From Mastigias papua (Eukaryota; Cnidaria; Scyphozoa; Rhizostomeae; Mastigiidae), in assembly GCA_964019165.1 (NCBI GenBank), contig OZ025269.1:9101191-9165190 (forward strand): 64,000 bases of DNA, in the 5' to 3' direction. Shown here piece by piece: positions 37,132 to 48,948 of the stretch. The position numbers and the translations under genes were made by a program. Under the pieces are notes generated by a model. The model was not told the origin of the DNA, made no database searches, and worked only from the letters and a program-made list of their open reading frames with translations. Each line of letters opens with the position of its first letter. Position 1 is the stretch's first letter.

Positions 37132-37276
37132 GTTTGCTCCAGAGAGTATCAAAGAACAGAAGTTTACTGCTGAGAGTGATGTCTGGAGCTACGGCGTAAC
37201 TATTTGGGAGATGTTTGAGCTTTGGGATAGTGGCAAGGAGTTTGCGACCCCTTATGAAGATTTGAAGCCTGAAGAG
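37132..37276 (+). CDS. Tyrosine kinase exon: APE motif and helix F
   Basis: Acceptor caattatcag, donor gag/gtttgt; 145 bases, phase 2 in and phase 0 out. It encodes WFAPESIKEQKFTAESDVWS, with APE (Glu972) and DVWSYGVTIWEMF of helix F. The helix F-G loop (ELWDSGKEFATPYEDLKPEE) is several residues longer than the usual form and carries extra charge. JAK kinases also have an insert here, but the sequence does not look the same. The next exon is 12.4 kb away because the intron is filled with retroelements. Confidence 0.93.
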
Positions 37277-38479
37277 GTTTGTTGTTGATGATTCTATTTT
37301 TGCACCGTTAGTTTATATCCTACTGCTTTTTAATTGCTACAAACATGAGAATTCCAACCTTCCTCTCCAAAGCCTTTGAAAAGAACCTGTTATGTAATAT
37401 AGGTGGTCCATGTTGCTGTGAATTTCATGACTATTTACCTCAATCGAGCTATCTGATAAGTGATATAGTTCTATAACTGGCATTATTGCTACATTTTCAA
37501 GAAAATTATGAACCCTAGCGCTCAGATGCAGCTATTATGTTTTCTGCCTTAGAAACAAACCATAGACCAACCTTGCATTATTAGAATTTTATTCAATGCT
37601 TTTTTTATATGCCACTGTGTACATGAAAAGGAGAAGAGTGTTTGTTGTTGCTGTTGCTTTTTCTGCGAGCGTAGTACTGGAAAATAGCCATTTATACACT
37701 ACATAGAATTATAGTAGAATTAATTCAATTGCATTATCTTTCAGAAAATATTTTAGACCAATCCATAGCCATTAGTTAGCTCTAAATTTAACACACATCT
37801 GAGCGATACTTTTATAAAGCCTACTTGTACCATAGCCATAACCATTGGCAATAGCTACCTTTTGCTTTTTTAACTAATCAAAGAGGCTATACAGTTGTGC
37901 GTAATACCGATAAATACAATAGCAGATAGCTGAGACATAGAGATTGAAAAACTGACCGGTGAAAACACGGAGAGCAGATTCCTTAGTCAGAAAAAGATAC
38001 ACTTTGTGCATTGATGTTTAATTTATTGTCCAGGAAAATTCATATATAGGAAGAAGTTTCATTTTTGTGCTCTTTGATAATATTTATAACTTTGAAATAA
38101 AAGAACTGCCACAGACCGGTCATACTTTCTCCAACTGTCGTCTTCATAGGAATAGGATGCAATCCTTTCCAATATAAAGTTTGCGTTTGAAGGCATTAGT
38201 TCTATATGTAGAGAGAATGTATTGCTTACCGGAACTTGAAGACAATTACGGAGTTAAAGTTTGGGAGGAGATTATATGTGTCCATATCATCTCCAGACTG
38301 CCTGATAAATGAAACATATAGAGAATGATGTCCATAGATAACGCTTTGACATGACGTACCTCCTTATCCATTTGTCCAATAGCGAGCAAGATATTTGTAA
38401 CCCAAATAGTGAGAGAGGGCTACTTTCCACTATGGCCCCGTTCACACTAGACCTGAACAGAACGGAACGAGACAGTACC
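37277..38479. other. Start of the 12.4-kb last intron, no features recognised
   Basis: Ordinary AT-rich sequence up to the BEL LTR. Confidence 0.6.
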
Positions 38480-38999
38480 TGTTGGGAAATGCTCCATTCC
38501 GCCATTATGGAAATTCAGATGTAAGAAGCGCGTGGTTCTTTAGTCGCCATTGGTTCGTTTCATTCATTTCATTTTTAGTAGAACAGTTCGCCTTTGTGGT
38601 TAAGGAACTATTTGTCTTTCTATTGTTTGTAGCTCTATTTTACATACAAACCTTAACATTCAGAGTGAGACTTGGGTACTGACTATTATTTCACAGCATT
38701 CACGTCTTGATTGTAATCACAAAGTTATTTAGTAATTAAGATTTGATACATCGTAATATCCTGCTTTATAGTTTGTGATTGGTCAATTAATTTTAGAAGT
38801 TTATTCATCGCGTTACGTTAAGATTAAGTAAATCGCACAGTGTAAAATTCGTTAGTTGGTCGAAGTTGTCATAGAGGGTAGAGTAGATTTACTGTGGAAG
38901 AATCAATCATGACTATAAGGATGTGATGTTGTACATATCTGTCTTTCTGTGGGTTTATTTATCTCAGTGAACGAGCGAGAATAAAGGGTATTCATAACA
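38480..38999 (+). repeat. 5' LTR of a BEL/Pao element
   Basis: It starts TGTTGGGAAATGC and ends TTCATAACA (TG...CA), 520 bases, with an aataaa (38980) near the end. It is followed at once by a primer-binding-like GTGGTCCACCGGAGCC and by gag. The matching 3' LTR is not in the window. Confidence 0.65.
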
Positions 39000-39044
39000 T
39001 CGTGGTCCACCGGAGCCTGGGATAGGATAACCGAGGAAACAGAG

Positions 39045-42000
39045 ATGTCAGAAATTCAAAGAGCTAGAAAGAAACGGAGCTCACATCGAAGATGCGCGAC
39101 GAAATTGGTGAACAAAGTAAAGGGGCTTCTGAAGTCAGATGATGAACATAACAAGCAGAAACTTTGAGGAGTGAATTGAAAGAGATACAATTAATTTTGA
39201 AGCTATTCGATGACCAAATTTTAGACTATTTACACGAGAATGCTGATGATGACATTATCGACCACGAGATGGACGAATTCAATGGAGTATAAAATGAGAG
39301 TTGGATGTACGATACTTTCAATTGAAAATGCTCTCGAGCATATGAATATTCAACCCTCCAACAGGATAACCATGCAGAGGAGTGATTCAAGGCAGAGTAT
39401 TTTGTCCTCGGTGAGTTCGAGAAGTAGTGACGTAAGAAGGAAGGTGCAGGTGAAACTTCCGAAGCTAGAACTGAGTAAATTTTCAGGCAAGGTATGTGAG
39501 TGGTAGGAATTTTGTGACAGGTTTTCCAGTGCGATTCACAGAAATGAAGATCTGTCAGATGTGGACAAATTAAATTATTTGAAAGCCTTTCTTGAAGATT
39601 CTACCTAAGGTATCATCGCGGCGCTTCTGACAACTGTTGCATTATACGTCATTGCGGTCGATGTACTCTAGAAGCGATACGAGAAACCAAACGTCATCCA
39701 AAGAGCTCAAGTAAATCAGTTGATCAGTCTACCTGCTGTTGTGAGTAAACTGAATATTGCTCGTTTGAAGTCACTTCATGATCCAATAGAGACCCACCAT
39801 CGTGGACTAGAGGCTCTAAAGGTTGACAAGGCTACGTATTCTGGCTTCATTGTACTCCTGTCGTTAGAAAAAGTCCCGGAATCAATTAGGCTGAGAATGA
39901 TCAGATTGCAAGAAAAAGATTAACTGGATTGGAGCATAGAAGATTTCATATCAGCTTTTGCCAAGGAGATATCGATCAGAGAGAGTCACATCCCATTTAA
40001 GAGTACCCTCATAAACAGTGCAGGAACATACGACAAGAGAAGACCTTATCAGATGTCACCAGATGTGGGAACAGCAAATACATTGCTTACAACAATCACC
40101 AAAAAGTGTATATACTGCCTTGGAGATCATCCACTAGAAGGCTGTATTAAAGTTAGTACAGTGGAAGAACATAAGAATTTGCTTAAGAAATATGCCAAAT
40201 GTTTTTATGTTTGAATACAGGCCATAGAGTGTTTACTTGTAGGTCCAAGCTTAATTGTAAAGGGTAGGCATCATTTATTGATATGCCAAGCAGCGAATAA
40301 GAGTAGGCAAGTCAGCGCCAAGAACACGCCAGCGAGTGTAGGTTCTACTCAATTATATCCAAGCGTGACTTCTTGGGTGGGAAACACTGGCTCTGGGACA
40401 AAGGTAGCCTTACAAACAGATTTTGCAAATGTTAGTGTTTTGAGAGGAGGAGAGGTTCGAGTACTGTTCGACACTGGAAGCCACAGGTCTTTTAATACTG
40501 CCAAAGCTGTTGAACATTTAGAATTATGACCCGTGAGGAGTAAAAAGTTAGAATTAAAGCTTTTAGGAGTAGTGAGGCAGAAGTGGCTAACAGAGAAGTG
40601 TATGAATTTACTTTTCATCCTTTGAAAGGAGGACAGGGAGTGGGAGTAGAATGCTTTATTGTTGAAAACATCTCTAGCATTACCAATGAGCACGTTGAAG
40701 TAATTAAACATCCTTATGAGCATTTAAACAAGGTCTGTTTTTCAGATGTTTGCAAGAATTTAGAGATGCTACAAATGGATGTATTGATAGGATCAAACTT
40801 CTTGTGGGATTTCCAGTAAGGGGAACTATAAGAGGGGGCCTTTTGAACCAGTAACAGTTAGATCTACACTTGGCTGGGTTTTGTCTGGTCATTGAAAAGT
40901 AAGTTTACTGCAGCTGCTAATGATGCTAATATTAACTTTGTTATTGATTCCAGAAGACAGGAAGTAAAACAGATTGATGTGGAAGTTCACAATCTATGGG
41001 ACTGGATAGCTTGGGAATAAGAGAGGGTAACAATGTTCATGAACAACTCATTGATGATATTTAATTCACAGGAACCAAATCCTCTGTACAATTGCCATGG
41101 AAAATAGGTCACAGAGATTTACCCTCTAACTATGACATATCATTAGCTAGGTTGCCAGGTCTCTTGTGAAAACTATGAAAAGAATCATGCATTCTTGAGA
41201 TATATGATGATATAATTAATGAACAGCTTCAATCAGGCACTATCTAGAAGGAAGCTCAACTTGAAACAGCTGAAAAGGTACACTATTTAACCCACCGAGC
41301 GGTAGTTGGAGAAGAAGCAGAGACAACTAAAATATGAATTGTTTTTGATGGCTCTTGTAGACAGTAGAAACATTCCATCTCCTTGAATGATTGTTTGCAT
41401 GTTGGCCCATCACTTACATCGTTCAATTTTTAATTTCTTGTTGAGATTTAGAAACTATAAGACTACTCTTGTTTCATGATATTGAAAGGACTTTTCTCAA
41501 TATTGAGATTGACCCTATTGATAGAGATTGTCTAAGATTTTTTTAGGTAAGTGATATCAAATCAGAAAACTCATATATTATTGTGTATACGTACGACGCT
41601 GTTGTGTTTTGAGTTAATTCCTCTCCTTTCAGTTTAAATGCTGTTCTTAGACATCATATTGAATCATTTGCTTCACATGAGACTGAGTTTGCTTTAAAGG
41701 TAGTCCAGAGTCTTTATGTAGATGATCTTGTGATTAGAGGGCAACATACTGAAGAAACGTTTGGTCTTTATAAGAAGGTAAAAGAAATACTTCCGTCTTA
41801 GGAAGTGGAAGACAAGTGATAGAGTGCTTAAGGAAAAGATAGAGCATAATGAGAATGAGAAGGTGAAAGAGATTGTAGCTCAGAATATCAGCTTTAGTTT
41901 AGAAGATAGTTCATTTGCTTAAGAATCATTGAGACTTCCTAAAGACAAAAAGAAAGTTACTAAGGCCTTGGGGATTTTTTGGGATACCTAAAAGGACATT

Positions 42001-43030
42001 CTTCAATTTGATCAAGGTGAAGTTGACAAAAGCAAAATTAGCACACACACAGAAAGGGGAATTCTAAGTAGCCTTGCTGCCATTTTTGACCCTCAAAGTA
42101 TCATAAGCCCACTTTCTCTTACTGCAAAGGCTTTATTTCAAGAATTGTGTGTTGAAGAGGTAGTAGTTTCAGTCTTGAAGTCAGAGGTTAGAACTGACCT
42201 GGTACTTTACTGGCTTGACAGCAAGACAGCATTTTCTTGGATAGGCAGGAATGGCGAGTGGAAACAAAGTGTTGAACATCGTGTTAACGAAATAGCTAAC
42301 AAAAGAGAGTGAGTGGGGACACGTTAGTCAAGTGGATAATCCGGCAGACATAAGGTCTAGAGGAGCCACAGCCAGTCAGTTGAAAAATAGTTTGTTGTGG
42401 TGTGAAGGACCACAATGGTTGAAAGAGAATGAAGGAACTTGGCCTAGGGGGATGAGACTTGAGAACATGGATGGTGTCAATGAAGAGACAAAGAATGTAA
42501 CTGTTCTTATAGTGGAAACTGAGACTTATCCACAAATAGGAAATGTCATTGATATAAACCGGTTCGTTTCCTTGAGAAAGCTACTTAGGGTAACAGCTAT
42601 GGTCAAGAGATTTATTGAAAACATAGAAGGTGGAAGGGCTGGAAGACCATTGAAACGGGAAAACCTTAATGTAGAAGAAATTAAGAATGCAGAACGGCTT
42701 TGGATATTATATGCCCAATTCTATTTGTAAAAGCAAGCATCATTTGAGAAAACCAGAGAGCAGCTGGGAATTGTTTCACAGAAAAGCATACTTATTTTCA
42801 AGGGTAGAAAGGAAACGCTGATATGTTGTCTATTGAATCAAAATATCCGATCATCCTCGCTAGGGATCACAGGTTCACGGAGCTTGTTATTTTGCAATGC
42901 CATTCAAATATCCACCATCTTAAAGTAAGGGCAACACTTACGGAACTTAGGAGCAAATTTTGGGTAAAGAAAAGGTATACAAGTCGTGAAGAAATTAGTA
43001 AGAAAATGCAGGTATTGTGGAAGCCCATTT
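39045..43030 (+). mobile_element. BEL/Pao LTR retrotransposon, decayed and 3'-truncated
   Basis: In order: gag (RAHHRR-type start; KVQVKLPKLELSKFSGK at 39445; LIETHHRGLEAL region near 39790; a zinc-knuckle-like CIYCLGDHPLEGCI near 40110). Protease: VRVLFDTGSHRSFNTAKAVE at 40460. PLKGGQGVGVECFIVEN at 40622 and MDVLIGSNFLWDFQ follow. RT pieces run from about 41030 to 42100 (DISLAR, IVFDGSC, DIEKAFLNIEIDP-like, YVDDL near 41720 and PLGIISPL-like near 42100). RNase H/connection: VLYWLDSKTAFSWIGR at 42200 and DNPADIRSRGATA at 42333. The integrase start ILARDHRFTELVI and the zinc-binding H...C pieces end near 43030. A block between RT and RNase H is missing near 42160. Many stops: an old copy. Confidence 0.85.
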
Positions 43031-43039
43031 CCGATATTG

Positions 43040-43375
43040 CTGTTCAGTACGGGGCTGCTGTGGTGCAACTACCATTAATCAGTTCCAAAAACTCATCGAC
43101 TATTCGTGAGCTCATAGATGAAGAATGAAAATGAATGTTCTACAAATCTATCAGTGGGCTTACAGCACAGTACCTCCACAGTCTTTTCATAAGAAACTCT
43201 AGTTGTAACTCTTACACTCTTCGAAATACAGCAACTGACCTGAAGATTCCAAAGAAAATATCAACAAATGGCCAGAAGTCTTTCTCGTATCGAGGTGCGA
43301 AACTTTGGAATAGCCTCCCGAATGAGACAAAGCAGTCACCTTCCATTTGTGCTTTCAAAAACAACTTATAATAGA
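43040..43375 (+). mobile_element. LINE C-terminal scrap
   Basis: The frame 43135-43371 (MFYKSISGLTAQYLHSLF, YTLRNTATDLKIPKK, SYRGAKLWNSLPNETKQS) is the conserved end of CR1/L2-like reverse transcriptase polyproteins. It abuts the truncated BEL integrase, which probably marks the site where that element was cut. Confidence 0.75.
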
Positions 43376-43619
43376 GTGGGAGTCTTCCTAGTGGTCGGGC
43401 GGAAGCTAACTATATTGAAAGGTGCTTCATTACAACCGATCATAAGATCATTCTTTCTTTTTGAGTTAAGGAAGGGGCAGCTTCGTACCTAGATTTCTGG
43501 AGCGATTCTCAGTTCCTTGATTTTATACTTGATTTTGATTTTATACTTTTATTTAAGAAATTCCTTTTGTATTTAAATAAAACATGAAATATATGAAATA
43601 TATTCCTCCCTCAACACAC

Positions 43620-44130
43620 CCACAACGCTTCCAGCACCATGTTCCAGAATATCTTCTTCATTGTACGTACGCCTTTCTGCCCACTGATTCAGTCTGCAAA
43701 CCACCGCAGGTACCTTATGGGGGACCTTACCGGTTCTCAGTGGAATACCCAAATACTTTACTCTCGATATCCACGGCAAATAGCAAAGTATTAGTATTGA
43801 TCCTCTCAAGCCCGCTCACATTGTATCTTTTTCCATGTCAGCATCTTCGTCTCCTGTCACCCCGCCCCTGCCTTTGCAACAGCCCAAACCTGATGCTACA
43901 TTAACTCAATTGATTGTTCCATCTTCGGTTCGGATCACTCACTCTGGTTGACATGTTCAATTTCCAGCACGCTATAGACAATAAAGGACATTTTCCTTCT
44001 TCTTCAATTATTTTGTTTGCATTATTGCTTTGTCGCTCTCTCATATATATTTAATAACTTTTTTGTACTTTTTTTCGAATGCATTTCTCCCTAGCATTCT
44101 GGGAAGGGAGTAATGTAGTGCCCCCTATCA
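43620..44130 (+). mobile_element. Ty3/Gypsy 3' end: integrase C-terminus, polypurine tract, LTR start
   Basis: The frames read DSVCKPPQVPYGGPYRF, then in another frame GIPKYFTLDIHGK, SISIDPLKPAHIVS, then HVQFPARYR near 43955. This is the standard integrase C-terminal tail of Gypsy elements. It is followed by ctgggaagggagtaa (purine tract, 44098-44112) and TGTAGTGCCCCC, a plausible 3' LTR start. The LTR end was not found. There is a frameshift and two stops. Confidence 0.6.
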
Positions 44131-44533
44131 TAGTCTGAGATTTGAGGAACCAGACGACAGACTAGTTCGTTGTTATTGAGGAATTGTAAGTGGTAAACTC
44201 AAATTCAGTGTAGTTTACTAAAAACTGAACGAAATACTTGATTTTGCCTATTATCATAGACCACTCTGTTGGTACTACAGAACTTAACTGTAGCACGAAG
44301 AAGCGGTAACATTCTTTCAGCATAGTGAGAGCTTTTTTCGTCCGACATTCGTCAGAATATGAAACTTGGGATAACGACCGAAAGGTGAACTGAAACATAT
44401 AGCCAGATGCGGTTGCGCGTGATATGATGAATAATGCGTCTACTTGGTCCTATGATTGGGTTTTGAGTCTTATATTATGCCGAGTCACAAGTCATTTTAC
44501 GATTATTGTTTTGGTACATACGAGGTGACTGTT

Positions 44534-47007
44534 TTGGTACACTTTAATATCTCTGAGGAACAAATTCTAAACATCATAAGATCTCTTAATCCTAACAAGA
44601 CACATGGCTGGGATGGAATTTCTATAAGAATGATAAAAATAAGCGAATCTTCATTACTCACTCCTCTTAAAATAATATTTACAAACTGTTTGAGACAGGG
44701 TGTATTTCCCGACATATGGAAGTGTGCAAATGTAGTCCCCGTTCACAAGAAAAATGAAAAGAATGTAAAGAGTAACTATCGTCCTATTTCTCTTCTACCA
44801 ATCTTCGGGAAGATGTTTGAAAAACTCGTTTACGACTCACTATACTCGCATCTTGTTTCATGTAATGTGCTGAACCCTGGTCAATGAGGTTTTCGTCCTG
44901 GTGACTCATCAATTAACCAATTACTTCACATAACGCATGCGGTATTCAAGGCATTTGACTGTAATCCTCCTCTTGAGGTACGTTCTGTGTATCTTGACAT
45001 TTCTAAAGCTTTTGACAGGGTATGGCATGATGGTCTCATTTATAAATTAAAACGATGTGGCGTCTCAGGGAAACTTCTTTTTCTCATCCAAAGCTTTCTT
45101 AAAGATTGGAAACAGAGAACTGTTCTGAATGGACAGTGTTCTAATTGGGGAGATATTTCGGCGGGAGTGCCCCAGGGTTCTATTTTAGGCCCCTTATTTT
45201 TTCTCGTATACATAAATGATCTGACTGCCGACTTGAAATGTAATGTCAAACTCTTCGCCGATGATACGTCCTTATTTACAGTTGTTCGAGAAACTCACGA
45301 AGCAGCAAGTGATATGAACCATGACCTTCAATTGATTAGTCAGTGGGCCCATGATTGGAGAATGTCATTTAATCCTGATCCACAGAAGCAAGCAGTTGAA
45401 TTATTATTTTCAAGGAACAGAAATGAAACAGATCATCCAGTGATTCTCTTTAACAACATACCCGTAGAAAAAGTAAAAGAACATAAACATTTAGGCATTA
45501 TCTTAGATTCAAAGCTTTTGTTCTCGGCTCATATAAAATCTGCTATCTCTAAAACGAGAAAGGGCATTGGTTTGCTGAAATATCTCTCAAAATATCTACC
45601 CAGACATACCCTAAGCGAACTATATAAGCTTTATGTGCGACCACATTTAGACTACGGGGATGTTATCTATCACATACCAGCTATAATATGCGAATTCAGT
45701 CAAAACATCAGTTTATCAAATTTAATGGAAAAATTAGAATCCGTTCAGTACTCTGCTGCCCGCGCTGTAACAGGGACTTGGAAGGGAACATCACGTGAAA
45801 AGCTGTACATTGAACTTGGCTGGAAGTCGCTGAGCTCCCGAAGATGGAGTAGACGCCTAACCTTGTTCTATAAGATTTTGAATAATCTCACACCCTTGTA
45901 CATAAAAGAACCGATCCCACAGCCTCATCAGTCAAATTACTCTCTTCGCAACCAGAATGTCGTTGGGCGGATAAGGGTAAGAACCGAGCAATTTCAATCC
46001 GGCTTTTATCCCAACTGCTTACATGAATGGAACAAGCTTGATCCAGAAATTAGGCATGCACCGTCTGTTACTGTTTTTAAGAAAAAGCTCTTGTCAATAA
46101 TTCGCCCCCCTGCAAAATCTGTATTTGGTATTCATGACCCAGTAGGCTTAACGTATCTTACCCAAATAAGGGTCGGTCTCAGTAAATTAAAGTTTCACAA
46201 ATTCAGTCATAATTTTCGAGATACCATTGACCCAATGTGCCCAACGAACGATGGCATTGAGGATACGGAGCACTTTTTGTTGCTCTGCCCTTCATTTGAC
46301 ATTCAACGACGAGACCTTCTCGCTGGAGTTTCGGAATTATTGCGACCATATGTTCGAATAAACAGCCTCCCAAATAATGCGCTGGTCCAAATTTTATTGT
46401 ATGGTGATAAAGACCTTCCTACTGATATTAATAAAAACGTACTAAAATCAACTCTAAATTTCATTCACCAAACAGGTAGGTTCAACTGAAATGATATAAA
46501 GTAGCCGCTATACCCCCCGCAAAGTCTCCTTTTTCTCCCTTTATTTGTTTTCCAGTTCCTTGAGTCTGTTTCGCAGTGGATTCCAGACAGTTTATCTACA
46601 CTATATCATGATCCATATCGAGATCCATAAACCCAGACAACCTGGAGGCGCGGTGTCATGGGCAGTGGGAACTCCGGGGGGAGGCAGGAACAGCAGCAAT
46701 TATTGCTGTTGTTGGTTGCTCTCTCGGCCGGAGTTTCTATTGTTCAGCATCAGGAGCCTCCGTCGCTGGTCTGGTGCCGGGTGTGAAACAGACTCCAGGA
46801 TCTGTCAGTATCGTATAGTGTGTGTATCGTTCTGTGGGTGTGTATTTAGTTGAATTGTTTGTCTTAATGTGTTGCCATGGGGTAGACATCGTCTTTTGCT
46901 CCCCATGGTATAGTTCCTTGTAGTATTGTATAGTAATTAGAGTATAGTAGAATGTAGCATTATATTGTAACTTTTTATATTGATATAAAAAAAACAAAAC
47001 AAAAAAA
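44534..47007 (+). mobile_element. Young 5'-truncated LINE with A-rich tail and 11-bp target duplication
   Basis: AGGTGACTGTT occurs at 44523-44533 and again at 47008-47018, bracketing the LINE. The 3' end is an A-rich tail (aaaaaaaacaaaac). The truncation falls just before the RT domain. The 3' UTR runs from 46490 to the tail. The element sits inside the GIY-YIG end of the Penelope-like element. The only visible coding defect is one in-frame TGA. Confidence 0.85.
44540..46489 (+). CDS. LINE reverse transcriptase, near-intact (one TGA)
   Basis: The frame runs from the truncation point through SEEQILNIIRSLNPNK, NYRPISLLPIFGKMFEKLVY and NPGQ, a TGA at 44885-44887, then GFRPGDSSINQL, VYLDISKAFDRVWHDGL (catalytic box A), SAGVPQGSILGPLFF and LFADDTSLF (the FADD box), to a stop at 46489. 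A C-terminal DGIEDTEHFLLLCPSF with upstream Cys is a zinc-knuckle-like motif. From 44987 onward 500 codons are open. Reverse transcription primed at a nicked target is the known role of this enzyme family. The N-terminal endonuclease is absent through truncation. Confidence 0.85.
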
Positions 47008-48293
47008 AGGTGACTGTTCTCTTACTATATTGCTTTTCTTTCTGATGCTCGTGGGGACATGTTGTTCCATTCTGTCCACTAGTCTCTGCGTAGTGCATCC
47101 TATGTACCGAGCTTCATATTCGCAAGAAACTTCATAAACTACATAACGTTTTTGAGTGGTAGGAGCGATATCATTTTTAGCAGATGGTAATATGATCCTA
47201 GTATTGTATACGGCGCGGGGCTGCACAGCATAGAAACAGGATGTAATGGCTTTATCAATTTGGTTTTCCATTTTTCATGAAACATTTCCAATCCATGGCA
47301 ATTTTAGGTAAACCGGGCACTTTTCAGTATCAAACTGTTTGTCTGATGGAATGTTGGCTAGTTTTTCTTAATGGAGGAAATAAGGACATTTCTGGATATC
47401 CATTGCCAATTAGTAGTTGTTTTATTGTGTCCAGCTCAGAATCTAAGTTAGTTTGGAACAAATCATAAGCTCCCTATGAACCAAAGCTTTGATAATGTTG
47501 ATTTTCCTTGCTTTTGGACTGAAGGAATTCCAACGGATGTATTGACCAGTAAACGTTGGTTTCCTGTAAATGTTGGTGAGGAATCAAGTGCCCCCTTTCT
47601 CCCCGAAGCGTCTAAAAAGTTCAAGGCATTGTTTTACTCCTTCTCTACTGTAAAGTTTAGGGCTGGGTGTAGCTGGTTGAGGTTGACTTAAAAGCGATCA
47701 CATTCCAGCTCAGAACCGAAAATGACAAGTATCGTCAACATAACGAAAGTAGACACCTGGTTTTACGGTGTTATCGAAAAGTCTACTTTCATGAAAACCC
47801 ACGAAAGTATTTGCTAGAGCTGGCCCCAAAGGGCTACCCATTGCCACTCCTTCTAATTGCTTATACATCTGGTTGTTGAAACTAAATTCTACTCTTTGCG
47901 TAGCAGTTAGCATCAATTCTTTGAAGGTGTCCTCGGGGAATGGAGAGCAATCAAAGTGACCTCGATACAAAGCATCAGCACAAAGCCCTATGGTCTCATC
48001 TAATGGCACGTTTGTGAAAAGACTGCTGATATCAAAAGAGCACAGAAATGTTTTGGCAGGTTCAAGGTTATAGTTTTGGATAAAGTTGGCAAACGTAACT
48101 GAATCATTTACATATTTACAGGAAACTAACATACCAACGGATGAAAACAAGTTTTCTGTATACTAAAAGAATGTTTCCGCTTTTTCGTGCTATAGTGAAG
48201 TATGATAGACCAAATAAAAAAGGCCAGACGTTGTACTTAAGTAGAAGCAACAGGGTTTGGAAGAAATGAAAAGTGAAAGTGCGAGAAACTAAC

Positions 48294-48366
48294 CGACCCG
48301 AGCGGGATTCGAACTCGCGACCCCTGACTTTGTACGTCGGTGCTCTACCAACTGAGCTATCGGGCC
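48294..48366 (-). tRNA. tRNA-like gene, copy A (anticodon loop ACA)
   Basis: Cloverleaf, read on the minus strand: acceptor GGCCCGA/TCGGGTC, D arm GCTC/GAGC, anticodon stem CCGAC/GTCAG with one C-A mismatch, loop GTACAAA, T arm GCGAG/CCCGC with TTCGAAT. 73 bases with discriminator G and no intron. With U33 fixed, the anticodon is ACA, which no ordinary eukaryotic tRNA uses, so this is more likely a tRNA-derived repeat head than a working tRNA. Confidence 0.65.
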
Positions 48367-48566
48367 ACGCTTCCAAATCGTTGCTCAAGGGTAGGTCATT
48401 TGCTCGCACCGCCCCTCTCTTAACCAATTTGCACAGGGGAGCCATCGCAGCTCCATCGCAATGTGCATTGGACCTGCTGTTGAGAGAGGACTGCTCACAC
48501 CAGGGGGGGCATCGCAGCCCCATCGACTGGATAGAGTTAAGGAAGGTTAAAACGATTTGGGAGCGT

Positions 48567-48639
48567 GGCCCGATAGCTCAGTTGGTAGAGCACCGACGTA
48601 CAAAGTCAGGGGTCGCGAGTTCGAATCCCGCTCGGGTCG
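48567..48639 (+). tRNA. tRNA-like gene, copy B (central)
   Basis: Same 73 bases as copy A. Internal promoter: A box TAGCTCAGTTGG is a perfect consensus; B box AGTTCGAATCC has one change. A TTTT run (about 48648) follows as a possible Pol III terminator, but the shared tail lies beyond it. Confidence 0.65.
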
Positions 48640-48875
48640 GTTATTTTCTCGCACTTTCACTTTTCATTTCTTCCAAACCCTGTTGCTTCTACTTAACCTT
48701 CCTTAACTCTATCCAGTCGATGGGGCTGCGATGGCCCCCCTGGTGTGAGCAGTCCTCTCTCAACAGCAGGTCCAATGCACATTGCGATGGAGCTGCGATG
48801 GCTCCCCTGTGCAATTGGTTAAGAGAGGGGCGGTGCGAGCAAATGACCTACCCTTGAGCAACGATTTGGAAGCGT

Positions 48876-48948
48876 GGCCCGATAGCTCAGTTGGTAGAGC
48901 ACCGACGTACAAAGTCAGAAGTCGCGAGTTCGAATCCCGCTCGGGTCG
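48876..48948 (+). tRNA. tRNA-like gene, copy C
   Basis: Identical to B except AGAAG for AGGGG after the anticodon stem. Upstream gagcaacgatttggaagcg is shared with copy A. Its tail is cut short at the right target duplication. Confidence 0.65.

Larger units (their letters stand above)
44440..48227 (-). mobile_element. Penelope-like element, interrupted by a LINE
   Basis: Minus-strand reverse transcriptase frame 47710-48150: FLCSFDISSLFTNVPLDETI, MYKQLEGVAMGSPLGPALAN and YFRYVDDTCHF carry the Penelope RT signatures. The linker 47270-47700 is frameshifted. 47015-47271 has RYVVYEVSCEYEARYIGCTT followed by QRL...QH, the GIY-YIG nuclease (here YVVY and YIG). The frame REQSP is cut by the LINE at 47018 and resumes at 44523 with RMYQNNNRKMTCDSA. 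The RT N-terminus is missing. The element is not functional. Confidence 0.8.

Noticed and set aside
40349..40723. 124-codon minus-strand frame
   Set aside because: Shadow of the BEL protease region on the plus strand.
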